This document shows, one piece after another, positions 43,880-53,070 of a stretch of DNA of 64,000 nucleotides (its first letter is position 1; the number at the start of each line of letters is the position of its first letter). A program made the position numbers and the translations under genes. The DNA comes from Thiobacillus denitrificans. Its GTDB lineage: Bacteria > Pseudomonadota > Gammaproteobacteria > Burkholderiales > Thiobacillaceae. Under the pieces are notes generated by a model, which saw only the letters and a program-made list of their open reading frames with translations, had not been told where the DNA came from and did no database searches. The stretch covers positions 27,188 through 91,187 of the forward strand of contig NZ_LDUG01000017.1 in NCBI RefSeq assembly GCF_001530125.1. The letters run 5' to 3'.

Positions 43880-44145
43880 GGCGGAGCGCTCCGTTATTTT
43901 ATGGTCTGACCCCCAACACGCAAAATGCGTTCCAGACTTGGTTTCTGCTTAACGCATTGATCAGAATAATGAAAGATAAAGATTGCGTGCCTGAATGGAC
44001 GTGGGTTTGTCGAAAACACGACGCCCCTGCCGGATTTTCAGCAAGTATGCGGGCGGACAGGCGTGTTCGCGGCCTCCATTTCCCCGGTGAAATGCCGATA
44101 GCTGTGTCATGCTGAATTTCTCCTGTTCCTCCAACGATCCCGGAT

Positions 44146-45900
44146 ATGACTGAACGCACCGAGACGGCGTCGCCGCTGGCCTGGCTGACATCGCTGGCCT
44201 CCCATTTCACGCGGGTGACGCCCGGGCGCTGGCTGGCCTTGATGCTGCTGGCCCTGCACGCGGCCGTGGTGCTCGATGCCGAGGCGGCGGTGATGCGCGC
44301 TTTCCTGCTGGCGCATTACGGGCTGTTTTTGCTGTGGCAGCCGCTGGTGCGCAGCGAAGCGCGCATCGAGCCGCGCCTCGCGCTGCCGGTGTTTGCCATG
44401 GCGGCGCTGCTGGTGCTGGCGGACAGCACCTGGGTGATGGCGCTGTGGCTGGCGATTCTGGCGGGGCTGGTGGGTGCGGTGGCGACTTCGCAAAACGAGC
44501 GCGGGCCGCGGCTGGCCTACCTGCTCGCGTTGGCTTATTTGCTGGCCTTGCTGCTGGCCTGGGTGTTGCCGCAGAGTCTGGGTGATGCCTCGCTCCCCGA
44601 TGGGCTGCAGGCCGCGGTGCGTTATGGCCTGCCACTGCTGCCGCTGGTGATCCTGTTCCTGCCTGCCAGCCGCCAGCGCGGCACCTCGTCCACACTCGAT
44701 TTCATCTATGGGTTGATGCTGTCACTGCTTGTCATGGTGGTGGCGCTGGGCGCATTTGCCGTGGTGGCGGTGGCCAAGGTGAGCTATGCCTGGGCGCTGG
44801 TGCAGACCCTGCTGGGGATGGCGACATTGCTGCTGGCGCTGTCCTGGCTGTGGAATCCGCGCGCGGGGTTTGCCGGACTGGGGCAGGTGACTTCGCGTTA
44901 TCTGCTGTCGGTGGGCCTGCCGTTCGAGGGCTGGGCGCAGCGGCTGGCGACATTGGCCGAGCGCGAGCGCGACCCCGAATCCTTCGTGCGCGAAGCGCTC
45001 GCCGATCTGCACGAACTGACCTGGATCCGCGGCGGCCACTGGCAGGCCGCGCGCGGCGAGGGGACGTTCGGGGAACCCGCCGAACATGCCCTCACCCATG
45101 CCTTTCATGGCCTGACCCTGACCTGGCAGTCGCCGCGCCCGCTCACCCCCGCGCTGGCGCTGCATGTGCGGTTGCTGTCGCAGTTGCTGGGCTATTTCTA
45201 CGCTTCCAAAGTGCGCGAGCAGACGCTGCGCGAACAGGCCTACAGCCAGGCCATCCACGACACCGGCGCGCGCCTGACCCACGACGTGAAAAACATCCTG
45301 CAGTCGATGAAAACCCTGATCGCCGCGGCCGATACCTCCACCCCGGAGGACAGCGAGCGTCTGCAGGCGCTGATGAAACGCCAGCTGCCGCAACTGGCGG
45401 CGCGCCTGTCGCAAACCGTCGACAAGCTCAAGCAGCCCACCGAAATGGATGTCGGACAACTTCCCGCGCAGGCTTGGTGGGCGGCCTTGCAGACGCGCTA
45501 CGAACACGACGACGTGCAGTTCTTCGCCGACGCGCTCGACAACATGCCCCTGCCGCAGGACCTGTTCGACAGCGTCGCCGACAACCTGCTGACCAATGCG
45601 CTGCGCAAACGCCAGCACGAACCGGGCATTGCGGTGGAGGTGCGTCTGGTGCTGCAGCCGCTGGTGGGTCTGAGCGTGACCGACAGCGGCGCGCCGGCGC
45701 CCGAGCACGTGGCGCGCAATCTGTTCCTGAGCCCGGTGGCGTCGGATTTCGGCTTGGGGGTGGGGCTGTATCAGGCCGCGCGGCAGGCGGCAAGGTCAGG
45801 CTACCGGCTGGAACTGTCCGACAATCAGCCGGGACGGGTGACGTTCCGGTTGCAGGCTATGGAGAGCAGTCCGAACCCGTCGGACACACCTGTGCCTTAA
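44146..45900 (+). CDS. Membrane sensor histidine kinase (PrsK-like)
   Basis: 584 residues: eight or so membrane segments in the first 240 residues, a GAF-like region (~270-360), then a kinase with the phospho-acceptor motif LTHDVKNILQSM (His379), an N box (DNLLTNALRKR) and a G box (FGLGVGLYQAARQAARSGY). This layout resembles the PrsK kinases that pair with PEP-CTERM-type sigma-54 regulators. The regulator at 57248-58678 at the far end of the pilus cluster is the likely partner. It is convergent with the pseudopilin gene, overlapping by 44 bp. The 265-bp gap before it shows no clear -24/-12 promoter. Confidence 0.82.
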   Translation: MTERTETASPLAWLTSLASHFTRVTPGRWLALMLLALHAAVVLDAEAAVMRAFLLAHYGLFLLWQPLVRSEARIEPRLALPVFAMAALLVLADSTWVMALWLAILAGLVGAVATSQNERGPRLAYLLALAYLLALLLAWVLPQSLGDASLPDGLQAAVRYGLPLLPLVILFLPASRQRGTSSTLDFIYGLMLSLLVMVVALGAFAVVAVAKVSYAWALVQTLLGMATLLLALSWLWNPRAGFAGLGQVTSRYLLSVGLPFEGWAQRLATLAERERDPESFVREALADLHELTWIRGGHWQAARGEGTFGEPAEHALTHAFHGLTLTWQSPRPLTPALALHVRLLSQLLGYFYASKVREQTLREQAYSQAIHDTGARLTHDVKNILQSMKTLIAAADTSTPEDSERLQALMKRQLPQLAARLSQTVDKLKQPTEMDVGQLPAQAWWAALQTRYEHDDVQFFADALDNMPLPQDLFDSVADNLLTNALRKRQHEPGIAVEVRLVLQPLVGLSVTDSGAPAPEHVARNLFLSPVASDFGLGVGLYQAARQAARSGYRLELSDNQPGRVTFRLQAMESSPNPSDTPVP

Positions 45901-46633
45901 GAAGACCCTCTGGAACCCACACCAGGATATCGTCGAAACCGCCGTCTGTTACGCCGTTTACTACATCGCCGGGTTTGGTGTGGGTGCGACTGATGTAAGT
46001 TGGGTCGCCATCGAGGTTTTCGATTTCGTCAAGGCTCAAGGGGTCGGGTGGGGCTTGGGTGATGTTGCCGGGAGCAGGGCTGTTAACGTTGAGTGCGCCC
46101 CGACCATTTGCACCATGGGACATCACAACGAACGCGACGTTCGATGCCACATTGGGCGTGGCGCAGGAATGTGTGTTGCATATTCCGAGTTGTGTCGTCG
46201 TCGTCGGGGGCGTGGCCGTAGACGAGGGGGCATTCATTGAAAATCCATTCGTGCCGTGAGCAAAGTCTGCGTTGACTGCATACAACAGCCGATTACCCCA
46301 GGCATCCTGTGAGGCTGTACCCAGTGTGACCCAAGGCAACCAGCCTAGGGCGAAGGCGCAGGCATTGGCCGGATTGCCGAGAATGTGATCTTCGCGTCCA
46401 TCGCCCGTGCCGTCGGGGCAAGGCAGGCGGCGTTTTCCCGCTGTAATGGCGAGATGGGTCATCGCATAACCGAAAATTGCCTCGCGCGCTTCTTCCATTG
46501 TTTTCCGGGTCTCCGCAACCCGCCTCGCCTGAATCTGCGCCGACAGCGGCATCGCCAGCCCGCCGATCAGGATGGTGATGATGACCAGCACGATGGCCAG
46601 TTCGATCAGGGTGAAACCGCGCGTCTGCTTCAT
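45857..46633 (-). CDS. MSHA-type pseudopilin
   Basis: 258 residues; leader MKQTRG, then FTLIELAIVLVIITILIGG with Glu at +5. The C-terminal part has CPDGTGDGRED, GWLPWVTLG and several Cys residues, as in large minor pilins of the MshO/MshP group. Its start overlaps the mshK-like stop (ATGA). The tail of the gene overlaps the kinase gene on the other strand. Confidence 0.8.
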   Translation of the reverse strand: MKQTRGFTLIELAIVLVIITILIGGLAMPLSAQIQARRVAETRKTMEEAREAIFGYAMTHLAITAGKRRLPCPDGTGDGREDHILGNPANACAFALGWLPWVTLGTASQDAWGNRLLYAVNADFAHGTNGFSMNAPSSTATPPTTTTQLGICNTHSCATPNVASNVAFVVMSHGANGRGALNVNSPAPGNITQAPPDPLSLDEIENLDGDPTYISRTHTKPGDVVNGVTDGGFDDILVWVPEGLLKAQVCPTGSDCSP

Positions 46634-47013
46634 GGCGTGGGTTCCGCGGCGACAGGTGCGATGGGACTGGGGCGCAGCACCTGGTAGGGTTCATACACAC
46701 GGCCGTCGGCCCGGATCTGGCCCGGCTTCAGGCCTGCCACCCCGGATGCATCAAGTTGCGGCTGGCCGTCGACCCAGCGCGTGATTTTGCCGTCGGAGCG
46801 GATCAGCACGCCGTCATAGCGTATCGGTGGCGGGGCGCCTGTATCGGGCGCTACCTGTTTGACCTGGGTGACGTTGCGGGCGCGCGCGGCTTCGAGTTGG
46901 GCACGCTGCTCGGGGGTGTAGAACAGGCGGCCGGGCAAGTCTTGCGCTGCAAACCCTGAACCACAGAGGCACAGAGACACAGAGAAAATCCACACTGAAC
47001 AGGCAGAGACCAT
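46630..47013 (-). CDS. MshK-like pilus biogenesis protein with a repeat-derived signal peptide
   Basis: 127 residues. The C-terminal region (ASGVAGLKPGQIRADGRVYEPYQVLRP, RYDGVLIRSDGKITRWVDG) fits MshK-type proteins with a repeated short beta motif. The probable N-terminus has a hydrophobic core [17 protein letters not shown] that ends AQD. The core codons are the CACAGAGG repeat arm (46959-46986), so the repeat appears to have become the signal peptide. The start at 47013 has only a weak ribosome site. A longer frame enters the miniature transposon. Confidence 0.55.
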   Translation of the reverse strand: MVSACSVWIFSVSLCLCGSGFAAQDLPGRLFYTPEQRAQLEAARARNVTQVKQVAPDTGAPPPIRYDGVLIRSDGKITRWVDGQPQLDASGVAGLKPGQIRADGRVYEPYQVLRPSPIAPVAAEPTP

Positions 47014-47361
47014 CCCGTGCCTGATGGGTTTGTTCTTGGCTATGTCACTGTTAGTTGTTGAAGTCATGTCTTGTCCCCTCTGATGAGGCGCCTATCCTTC
47101 GGCCTCCCGCAGGGGTCTGCTGTTGTAGGAGCCCCCGCGAGGAGGAGGCCGTGGTTGTAAAAGCCGACGCGTCGGCAACAACCACGCACGCCCGCCTCGG
47201 GCCGATGCCGTGGAGGTTGCGACGGTGCGCAAATCGGGGCGAGGGCGCCCCTCCCACAGCGCTGGCCAACACCAACAAATAACGATGAAAGAGTCTTGTT
47301 CTTCTCTGTGTCCCAAGGGATACCGTCCCTGCGGGACATATCTCTGTGCCTCTGTGGTGAA
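46959..47361. repeat. CACAGAGG inverted-repeat pair 5 (mshK-mshJ gap), interrupted by miniature transposon C
   Basis: The left arm (46959-46986) is within the mshK coding sequence. The right arm (47302-47361) carries the CCCAAGGGATACCGTCCC hairpin variant and ends CTCTGTGCCTCTGTGGTG. Copy C of the transposon splits the interior. Nothing else occupies 47014-47368. Confidence 0.85.
47038..47295. mobile_element. Miniature transposon copy C (ISL3-like ends)
   Basis: 258 bp from GGCTATGTCACTGTTAG to the inverse of GACTCTTTCATCGTTATT, with an exact 8-bp duplication TTGTTCTT (47030-47037, 47296-47303). The interior holds an extra hairpin (GTGGTTGT...ACAACCAC) and an open frame of 75 codons related to the one in copy A. 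It nests in CACAGAGG pair 5. Confidence 0.88.
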
Positions 47362-47368
47362 TAGGTTT

Positions 47369-47968
47369 TCATTGCATTGTCCCTGTGTCTGCCACCACGG
47401 TAAACCACAGCAGTTCGCACTCGGCGTCGAGTTCGGGGCGGTTGACCGGCTGCGGCGGGGCGTCGGTGAGGCGGGCGAGGCGGCAGCGGCTGACGCGGAA
47501 CAGGCCGGGCGCGCGGGCGCGCAGGGCGTCGAGAAAGCGCGGCAGGTCGGTTTCCACCAACACGGGCATTTTCACCACCATGCGGGTCTGCTTGAGCGGC
47601 AGATCGTCGGCCAATGTGGCCGGGGCGGCCGTGCGTGGCGACAGGGTGTAGGTGAGTCCGTAAAGCCGGGCGTCCTGGTTGGCGAGGTGCACCGCCTCGA
47701 TCCAGGCGAGACGGTTCTCCTCGCCGACAAAGCCCCGTGCAACCAGCGCGTGATAGGCATCGAGATGCTGCGCAATCAGGCGCGCTTCGGTTTGGCCCTG
47801 TTGCTGGCGCGCGTGTGCGGCATTGAGCGCGGTCTGCTGAAGCTGCAAATCGGCACGCGCTTCGGTGTCCTGCTGGTTGCTCCAGAAAATGCCCGCAGCG
47901 GACAGCACGCTGGCGGCAAGCAGCAGCAGGATCGATGTTTTAAGCGAGGCGATCGGCGGCCGGGTCAT
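47369..47968 (-). CDS. MshJ-like pilus biogenesis protein (PilO fold)
   Basis: 199 residues: one N-terminal membrane helix (TSILLLLAASVLSAAGIFW), a coiled coil (LQLQQTALNAAHARQQQGQTEARL) and a ferredoxin-like domain (TRMVVKMPVLVETDLPRFLDALRA), the layout of PilO/MshJ inner-membrane alignment proteins. Its start overlaps the mshI stop (ATGA). Confidence 0.75.
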   Translation of the reverse strand: MTRPPIASLKTSILLLLAASVLSAAGIFWSNQQDTEARADLQLQQTALNAAHARQQQGQTEARLIAQHLDAYHALVARGFVGEENRLAWIEAVHLANQDARLYGLTYTLSPRTAAPATLADDLPLKQTRMVVKMPVLVETDLPRFLDALRARAPGLFRVSRCRLARLTDAPPQPVNRPELDAECELLWFTVVADTGTMQ

Positions 47969-49443
47969 GTGCGCACCTGCAGGCTCAAGGTGAAACGGGT
48001 CTCTTCAGCGCTGGTTTCGCCCGTGGTTTTGCCGCTGAGGGTGGCGGTGGAGGCGGTGTTGACCGGACTCGTCACGCGTTCGACCGCCGCCACGCCCGGT
48101 GTGGCGGCCAGCCGGGAGACGAAGCGGTCGATGCGCGACATGGCGGCGCGATAGTTGCCGTCAAAGTCGGACAGCCGTGCGTCCAGCGTGATATTTGCCG
48201 TGCCGTCTGCGGTGTCCTGCAGCGTCAGGGTTTTGACGATGACCTCGGGATGCGCGGCCAGCGCTTGTCCCAGCAGCAGGAACAGCGCGTTGACGTCGAG
48301 GGGGGCATGGTTCAGCTGCGTGGCCAGGGCAAGGGTCTGGCCAAGCTGGTCGGGCCGGGTGGCGAGCGCGGGGAAGTTGCGCACGATGGCGGCGTGCCGT
48401 GCATCGCCGCGCTGCACCTCGCCCTGAATCTGCTGCACCTGATCGCGCAGATCCTGGGCATGGAGCCAATAGGCTGCGGTGAAGGTCAGGCCGATCGCGG
48501 CGACGATGCCTGCCGCCTGATTCAGGCCGCGGCGCCAGCGGAATTCGGTGTGGTGCTGCAGCAGTTCGGGCGGCGCCAGATTCAGCTGCACGGCCTCACC
48601 CGCAATCGCCGCCAGCGGCGCGATCTCCGGGGTGGCGGCGAGGAAACTGTCGGGAATGCGCAGCGCACGCGCGAGGCTCGGCATGTCGATCAGTCGCGTG
48701 CTGAACGCGGGGTCGGCATTGAGCGGGGCCTGCGCGCTGTCGAGCTGGCCGCTGGGGTCCAGCAGCAACACATGCAGGCGGGCTTCGCGCGGCAGGATGC
48801 GCTGGCCGGTGAGATACAGCTGGGTCTTGGCAATTTCGTCGGCCGCATTGCCGGGCATCTGGGTGGGTGTATCGTTGCCGATCAGGCGCGAAAAACGCAA
48901 CAGGCCGTTGTGGTAGTAGGACAGCCGCAGCCTGTTGTTGAGGCGACACGCCAGCAGCGTGTGCGGCGCCTGCACCCGCAGCCTGGTCAGCAGGTGCTGA
49001 TACGCCAGCGCCAGCGGGGTGATGCCGCACAGCGGAACCTGTTCGCGGTGCAGCACGCTGAGCCAGGGCATTAGCCAGTCGGTGTCGGTCAGGGTGGCCA
49101 ACAGATAGCGGTCGTCGCGGCGGCCGGTCGTTTCGCGGGCCTGTCGCCATGCGCTGGTGAAACGCGCGTTGCGGAACACCTGCTTGAGCTTGCGTGCAAG
49201 CAGTTCATCGCGCGCGCGCCCCTGCACGTGCGGCAGGATTTCGCTGCGGTAATCCTCGTCCACTGTGTCGATGACCAGCAGCACCGGCAAATGCGCGTGC
49301 TTGAGCAGCACCTGCCGAAACGCCGCCAGCCCTGCTTCGCTGGCGGCAAATTCGCCCAGCCAGTGCATACGCCCCGGACGCCAGTCGAGCACGCCGATCT
49401 GGCGTGGGGTGGCAAGCAGGATCAGGCGATGGTCAAACATCAT
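47965..49443 (-). CDS. MshI-like pilus assembly protein (PilM/PilN type)
   Basis: 492 residues. The N-terminal half has an actin-like, PilM-related fold (ILLATPRQIGVLDWRPGRM, LLVIDTVDEDYRSEILPHV). From about residue 340 there is a membrane helix and a PilN-like region (AAGIVAAIGLTFTAAYWLHAQDLRDQVQQIQGEV), matching fused MshI proteins. Adjacent ATGs at 49443/49440 are the likely starts; the frame beyond is CACAGAGG repeat sequence. It overlaps mshJ. Confidence 0.8.
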   Translation of the reverse strand: MMFDHRLILLATPRQIGVLDWRPGRMHWLGEFAASEAGLAAFRQVLLKHAHLPVLLVIDTVDEDYRSEILPHVQGRARDELLARKLKQVFRNARFTSAWRQARETTGRRDDRYLLATLTDTDWLMPWLSVLHREQVPLCGITPLALAYQHLLTRLRVQAPHTLLACRLNNRLRLSYYHNGLLRFSRLIGNDTPTQMPGNAADEIAKTQLYLTGQRILPREARLHVLLLDPSGQLDSAQAPLNADPAFSTRLIDMPSLARALRIPDSFLAATPEIAPLAAIAGEAVQLNLAPPELLQHHTEFRWRRGLNQAAGIVAAIGLTFTAAYWLHAQDLRDQVQQIQGEVQRGDARHAAIVRNFPALATRPDQLGQTLALATQLNHAPLDVNALFLLLGQALAAHPEVIVKTLTLQDTADGTANITLDARLSDFDGNYRAAMSRIDRFVSRLAATPGVAAVERVTSPVNTASTATLSGKTTGETSAEETRFTLSLQVRT

Positions 49444-49475
49444 TCCGGAAAAAACCATTAACCACAAAACCATTA

Positions 49476-49589
49476 ACCACAGAGGCACAGAGGCACAGAG
49501 GCAAAGCGGGAAATTGCAGTATGTCGTGCGGCCACACTGCGGATGACACGCTACGACGGGGTTTCTCTGTGCCTCTGTGCCTCTGTGGT
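49476..49589. repeat. CACAGAGG inverted-repeat pair 6 (mshI-mshG gap)
   Basis: Arms at 49476-49500 and 49565-49589 are perfectly complementary over 25 bp (ACCACAGAGGCACAGAGGCA...), with a 64-base spacer. A direct ACCATTAACCACAAA stretch precedes the left arm. The repeat occupies the mshG-mshI junction. Confidence 0.9.
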
Positions 49590-49602
49590 GAGGGGTTTGA
49601 AA

Positions 49603-50808
49603 TCATAACGGCAGGTTCCCGATCAGGTCATAAACCGGCAGCAGCACCGATACCAGGATGCCGCCGAGCAGCAGGCCGAGGATGGCGGTGAGCAAAGGCT
49701 CCAGCACCCTGAGGCCGTTTTCGATGGAGTCGAGCACTTCGCGGTTATAAAAATACGTCACATTTTCCAGCGCTTCGTCGAGCGCGCCGGTGGATTCGCC
49801 CACCCGCAGCATGCGGATCACCAGCGGCGGAAACAGCGCCAGCGACTGAAAGCTTTCTGACAGGCCGCGGCCGTCGGCAATCTGCTGCGCCGCGCGGTGG
49901 ATGCCGCCGGCAATCACCCGGTTGCCGGCGACCATCTCGCCCGCACGCAGCGCGTCGAGCACCGACACCCCCGAGCGGTACATCATCGCCAGGGTATTGG
50001 TGAAACGCGCCAGCGCCATCTTCTGCACGATCGGCCCGATGACGGGCAGCCGCAACTGGGTGCGGTCCCACCAGTCGCGCCCGGCCTCGCTCCGTTTCAC
50101 CCACAGCGGCAGCCCGACGCCCAGCGCCAGCGCCAGCGCCAAACCAATCAGCCAGTACGAGCGCACTGCTTCCGACACCGCCATCAGAATCAGCGTGGGC
50201 AGCGGCAGCACCACCCCCATGGTCTCGACCAGGGAGAGCACCTGCGGCACCAGATACACCAGCAAGAACAGGATGGCTGTGCCGACGACGGCCAGCACCA
50301 GTGCCGGGTAGATCATCAGCCGCTTGGCCTTGGCGGTGACCTCTTCCTGCCATTTGAGCGATTCGGCCAGGCGATCGAACACCGCGTCCAACAGGCCGGT
50401 CTGCTCGCCCGCGCGCACGCTGTGGACGAACACGGCGCCGAACACCGCCGGGTGCGCCGCCAAGGCCTGCGACAACACCTTGCCGCCCTCCAGGTCTTCC
50501 AGCAGCGCGGTCAGCACATCGCGAAAGCCGCGTTTTTCCATGGTGTCGCGCAGGTCGCGCAAGCCGTCGAGCAGCGGAATCCCGGCGCGGGTGATGTAGC
50601 GCATATGGATGCAGAACGTCACCAGGTCGCGCAGGGTGACGCGCTCGCGACCGCTGGGGGCGTACTGGCGCGAAAGCTCGGCCAGCGTGATGAGGTCGAG
50701 CCCCATGCGTTTCAGGCGCAGCTCGAGGTCGACGTCGTTGACGGCCGACAGCGTGCCCCGGGTGGTGCGGCCAGTCTGGTCGATTGCGCGGTAGTTGAAG
50801 AAGGGCAT
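49603..50808 (-). CDS. mshG: MshG inner-membrane platform protein (GspF/PilC family)
   Basis: 401 residues with two T2SSF domains (FCIHMRYITRAGIPLLDGLRDL and FTNTLAMMYRSGVSVLDALRAGEMV) and three membrane helices. It forms the platform at which the assembly ATPase drives pilin insertion. The ATG at 50808 is preferred over a GTG five codons upstream, which lies in repeat DNA. No clear Shine-Dalgarno remains because repeat pair 7 ends just upstream. Confidence 0.9.
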   Translation of the reverse strand: MPFFNYRAIDQTGRTTRGTLSAVNDVDLELRLKRMGLDLITLAELSRQYAPSGRERVTLRDLVTFCIHMRYITRAGIPLLDGLRDLRDTMEKRGFRDVLTALLEDLEGGKVLSQALAAHPAVFGAVFVHSVRAGEQTGLLDAVFDRLAESLKWQEEVTAKAKRLMIYPALVLAVVGTAILFLLVYLVPQVLSLVETMGVVLPLPTLILMAVSEAVRSYWLIGLALALALGVGLPLWVKRSEAGRDWWDRTQLRLPVIGPIVQKMALARFTNTLAMMYRSGVSVLDALRAGEMVAGNRVIAGGIHRAAQQIADGRGLSESFQSLALFPPLVIRMLRVGESTGALDEALENVTYFYNREVLDSIENGLRVLEPLLTAILGLLLGGILVSVLLPVYDLIGNLPL

Positions 50809-50816
50809 GAAACTGT

Positions 50817-51241
50817 TAACCACAGAGGCACAGAGGCACGGAGAAAATCATAAGAGGATTCTCTTGATGCCGTTACTGAGCACGGGAACATTGAAGTTTA
50901 GAAGCAAGCCCGTGTGTAATTGGGTTAGCTTCAGATAGGTCAGTAATTGAGCTTCATGCACTGGCAGAAGCCGTTCGACCGCTTTGAGTTCGAGTATCAG
51001 TTGGGCGTTCACTACGATATCGAGGCGATAACCGCAATCGAGCGGAATGCCTTTGTAGGTCACTGGCAATTCAAGCTGGCGCTGGAAAGGGATTTGCCTT
51101 TGCCTAAGTTCGTAACACAGACAGGTCTCGTAAGCTGATTCGAGCAAACCCGGTCCAATCGCACGATGAACTTCGATGGCAGCGCCGATCACCGCTTCCG
51201 TCAACGTATTTCTCTGTGTCTCTGTGTCTCTGTGGTTAATG
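50817..51241. repeat. CACAGAGG inverted-repeat pair 7 enclosing a GxxExxY gene
   Basis: The left arm TTAACCACAGAGGCACAGAG (50816-50835) and the inverse right arm ending CTCTGTGGTTAA (51208-51239) match over about 27 bp with a few changes. Unlike the other pairs, the 360-bp interior encodes a protein. This may be the parental form of the family. Confidence 0.8.
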
Positions 51242-51255
51242 GTTTTGTGGTTCAT
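50848..51255 (-). CDS. GxxExxY family protein within a repeat
   Basis: 135 residues. The family motif is [17 protein letters not shown], followed by [21 protein letters not shown], a PD-(D/E)XK-nuclease-like core (D, then ExK). Biochemical function is not established. The first ~16 residues ([10 protein letters not shown]) are encoded by the right repeat arm; a TTG at 51204 just before LTEAVIG could be the ancestral start. It interrupts the mshE-mshG junction in the operon direction. Confidence 0.85.
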   Translation of the reverse strand: MNHKTINHRDTETQRNTLTEAVIGAAIEVHRAIGPGLLESAYETCLCYELRQRQIPFQRQLELPVTYKGIPLDCGYRLDIVVNAQLILELKAVERLLPVHEAQLLTYLKLTQLHTGLLLNFNVPVLSNGIKRILL

Positions 51256-51259
51256 GGTT

Positions 51260-52957
51260 TTACACCCGCCCCGTCAAATCCACCACCCGCGCCACTTCCG
51301 CCAGCGAGGTCACGCCATCCAGCACGCGCTTGATCCCGTCTTCAGCCAGTGGGTGATAGCCATGCTCGAGTGCGGCGCGACGGATTTCGTGCAGCGGTGC
51401 GTGGTTGGCGACCAGTTCATCCAGTTCGGGATCCATCCGCAAGAGTTCGATCAGGGCCAGGCGCCCTTTGTAGCCTTTGTTGCTGCACGCCGGACAACCG
51501 GTAGCGCGGTAAATCTGCGGCGGCTGGACCGGGTCGATACCCAGGATGAGCGACTCATGTTCATCCGGCGTGTAGGCTTCCCTGCAGTGCGGACACAGCT
51601 TGCGCACCAGGCGTTGCGCGACGACGCCGATGATGTTGCCGGACAGGATGCCGGGCTGGATGCCGATGTCCATCAGGCGCGGAAACACGCCGAGCGCGGA
51701 GTTGGTGTGCAGGGTGGTGAACACCTGATGGCCAGTCATGGCGGCACGGAAGGCCATTTCGGCGGTGTCCTTGTCGCGGATTTCACCGACCAGGATGATG
51801 TCGGGGTCCTGTCGCATGATCGAGCGGATGCCGTTGGCGAAATCGAGCTTGAGCGTTTCGTTGACCGAGCTCTGGCGCATCAGGGTGACCGGGTATTCGA
51901 CCGGGTCTTCCAGCGTCATGATGTTGACGGTCTCGTTGTTCAGATGCGACAGCATCGAATACAGCGTGGTGGTTTTGCCGGAGCCGGTTGGCCCGGTGAC
52001 GACGAGGATGCCTTCTGGCCGCGCCATCATCAGCTGCAGCTCGCGCCGCGCGTCTTCGGTGAAGCCCATCTGCTCCAGCGGCATGATGGATTTTTCGCGG
52101 TCGAGGATGCGCAGAACCAGGTTTTCGCCATGGATGCCGGGTTGCGAGGAGACGCGAAAATCGATCGGACGGCCGTTCAGCGTCAAGGACATGCGGCCGT
52201 CCTGCGGCGCGCGCGTCTCGGCGATGTTCATGCCGGACAGCACTTTGAGCCGCACCAGAATCCCCGGCCAGTAGGTTTTGTGCAGGCTGCGGATCTGTTC
52301 CAGCACGCCGTCGATGCGGTAGCGGATGCGCAGGAAGGCATGCTCGGGTTCGAAGTGAATGTCGGAGGATTCGCGCTTCACCGCGTCGGTGAGCAGCGCG
52401 CCGACCAGCCGCACCACGGGCTGGGTGTATTCCTCGGTGTCGGGGTTGAGGCTGGCGTAGTCGACTTCGCCAGTCTCGATTTCGCGCAGGATACCGTCGA
52501 GCGAGAGGTCGAAGCCGTAGAACTTGTCGATGAATTCGAGCAGCTGCGCTTCGGCTGCCAGCAGGGTGTCGATTTCGAGCTGGCCGCCGAGCGCGGCGCG
52601 CAGCTGGTCGAGCGCGACCACGTTGAACATGTCGGTGGTCGCCAGCGTCAGCACGTTGCGCGCGGCGTCATGCGCAATCGGCAGCAGGTGGTGGCGGCGG
52701 GCGAATTCCTCGGGCACCAGTTGCAGCGCTTCGGGGTCGGCCACCACCTGGGTGAGGTCGATACCCTGGCTGCCGAGCGCGTTGGCGAGCTGGTCGCGCA
52801 GCACCGCCTCGGTCATGAAACCCAGCGCAACCAGTTGGCGGCCGATCGGCAGGCCGCTGGTTTTCTGTTCCTTCAGGCCGATGCGCAGCTGGTCGAGGGT
52901 GATGAGTCCCTGCGAAACCAGGGTCTCGCCCATGCGGAGTTTTTTACGGCGCTCCAT
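51260..52957 (-). CDS. mshE: MshE assembly ATPase (GspE/PilB family) with c-di-GMP-binding MshEN domain
   Basis: 565 residues. Two N-terminal MshEN-type motifs ([21 protein letters not shown] and [21 protein letters not shown]) are the c-di-GMP-binding repeats described for Vibrio MshE. The ATPase has Walker [15 protein letters not shown], an Asp box/Walker B ([19 protein letters not shown]) and a tetracysteine zinc site ([19 protein letters not shown]). It powers pilus extension. The presence of both motifs suggests direct control of piliation by c-di-GMP. Confidence 0.92.
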   Translation of the reverse strand: MERRKKLRMGETLVSQGLITLDQLRIGLKEQKTSGLPIGRQLVALGFMTEAVLRDQLANALGSQGIDLTQVVADPEALQLVPEEFARRHHLLPIAHDAARNVLTLATTDMFNVVALDQLRAALGGQLEIDTLLAAEAQLLEFIDKFYGFDLSLDGILREIETGEVDYASLNPDTEEYTQPVVRLVGALLTDAVKRESSDIHFEPEHAFLRIRYRIDGVLEQIRSLHKTYWPGILVRLKVLSGMNIAETRAPQDGRMSLTLNGRPIDFRVSSQPGIHGENLVLRILDREKSIMPLEQMGFTEDARRELQLMMARPEGILVVTGPTGSGKTTTLYSMLSHLNNETVNIMTLEDPVEYPVTLMRQSSVNETLKLDFANGIRSIMRQDPDIILVGEIRDKDTAEMAFRAAMTGHQVFTTLHTNSALGVFPRLMDIGIQPGILSGNIIGVVAQRLVRKLCPHCREAYTPDEHESLILGIDPVQPPQIYRATGCPACSNKGYKGRLALIELLRMDPELDELVANHAPLHEIRRAALEHGYHPLAEDGIKRVLDGVTSLAEVARVVDLTGRV

Positions 52958-52989
52958 AACGCGTCAGCGCATCCAGAAAAAACCCTTAA

Positions 52990-53060
52990 CCACAGAGGCA
53001 CAGAGGCACAGAGAAAACCGTTCAAACTGGGGTTTTCTCTGTGCCTCTGTGCCTCTGTGG
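52990..53060. repeat. CACAGAGG inverted-repeat pair 8: perfect 30-bp hairpin (mshE-mshN gap)
   Basis: Positions 52990-53019 and 53031-53060 are exactly complementary over 30 bp with an 11-base loop (arm begins CCACAGAGGCACAGAGGCAC). In the operon transcript this would be a very stable stem between mshN and mshE, although the arms lack a T-tract. Confidence 0.95.
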
Positions 53061-53070
53061 TGAGAGGTTT

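Noticed and set aside
43880-44145. Search for a -24/-12 (sigma-54) promoter before the pilin and kinase genes
   Set aside because: Only weak partial matches (a GGCAC without a correctly spaced TTGC) were found, so no promoter is annotated.
46959-53060. CACAGAGG arrays considered as CRISPR repeats
   Set aside because: The units are only eight bases, contiguous, and arranged as inverted pairs. There are no unique spacers and no cas genes.
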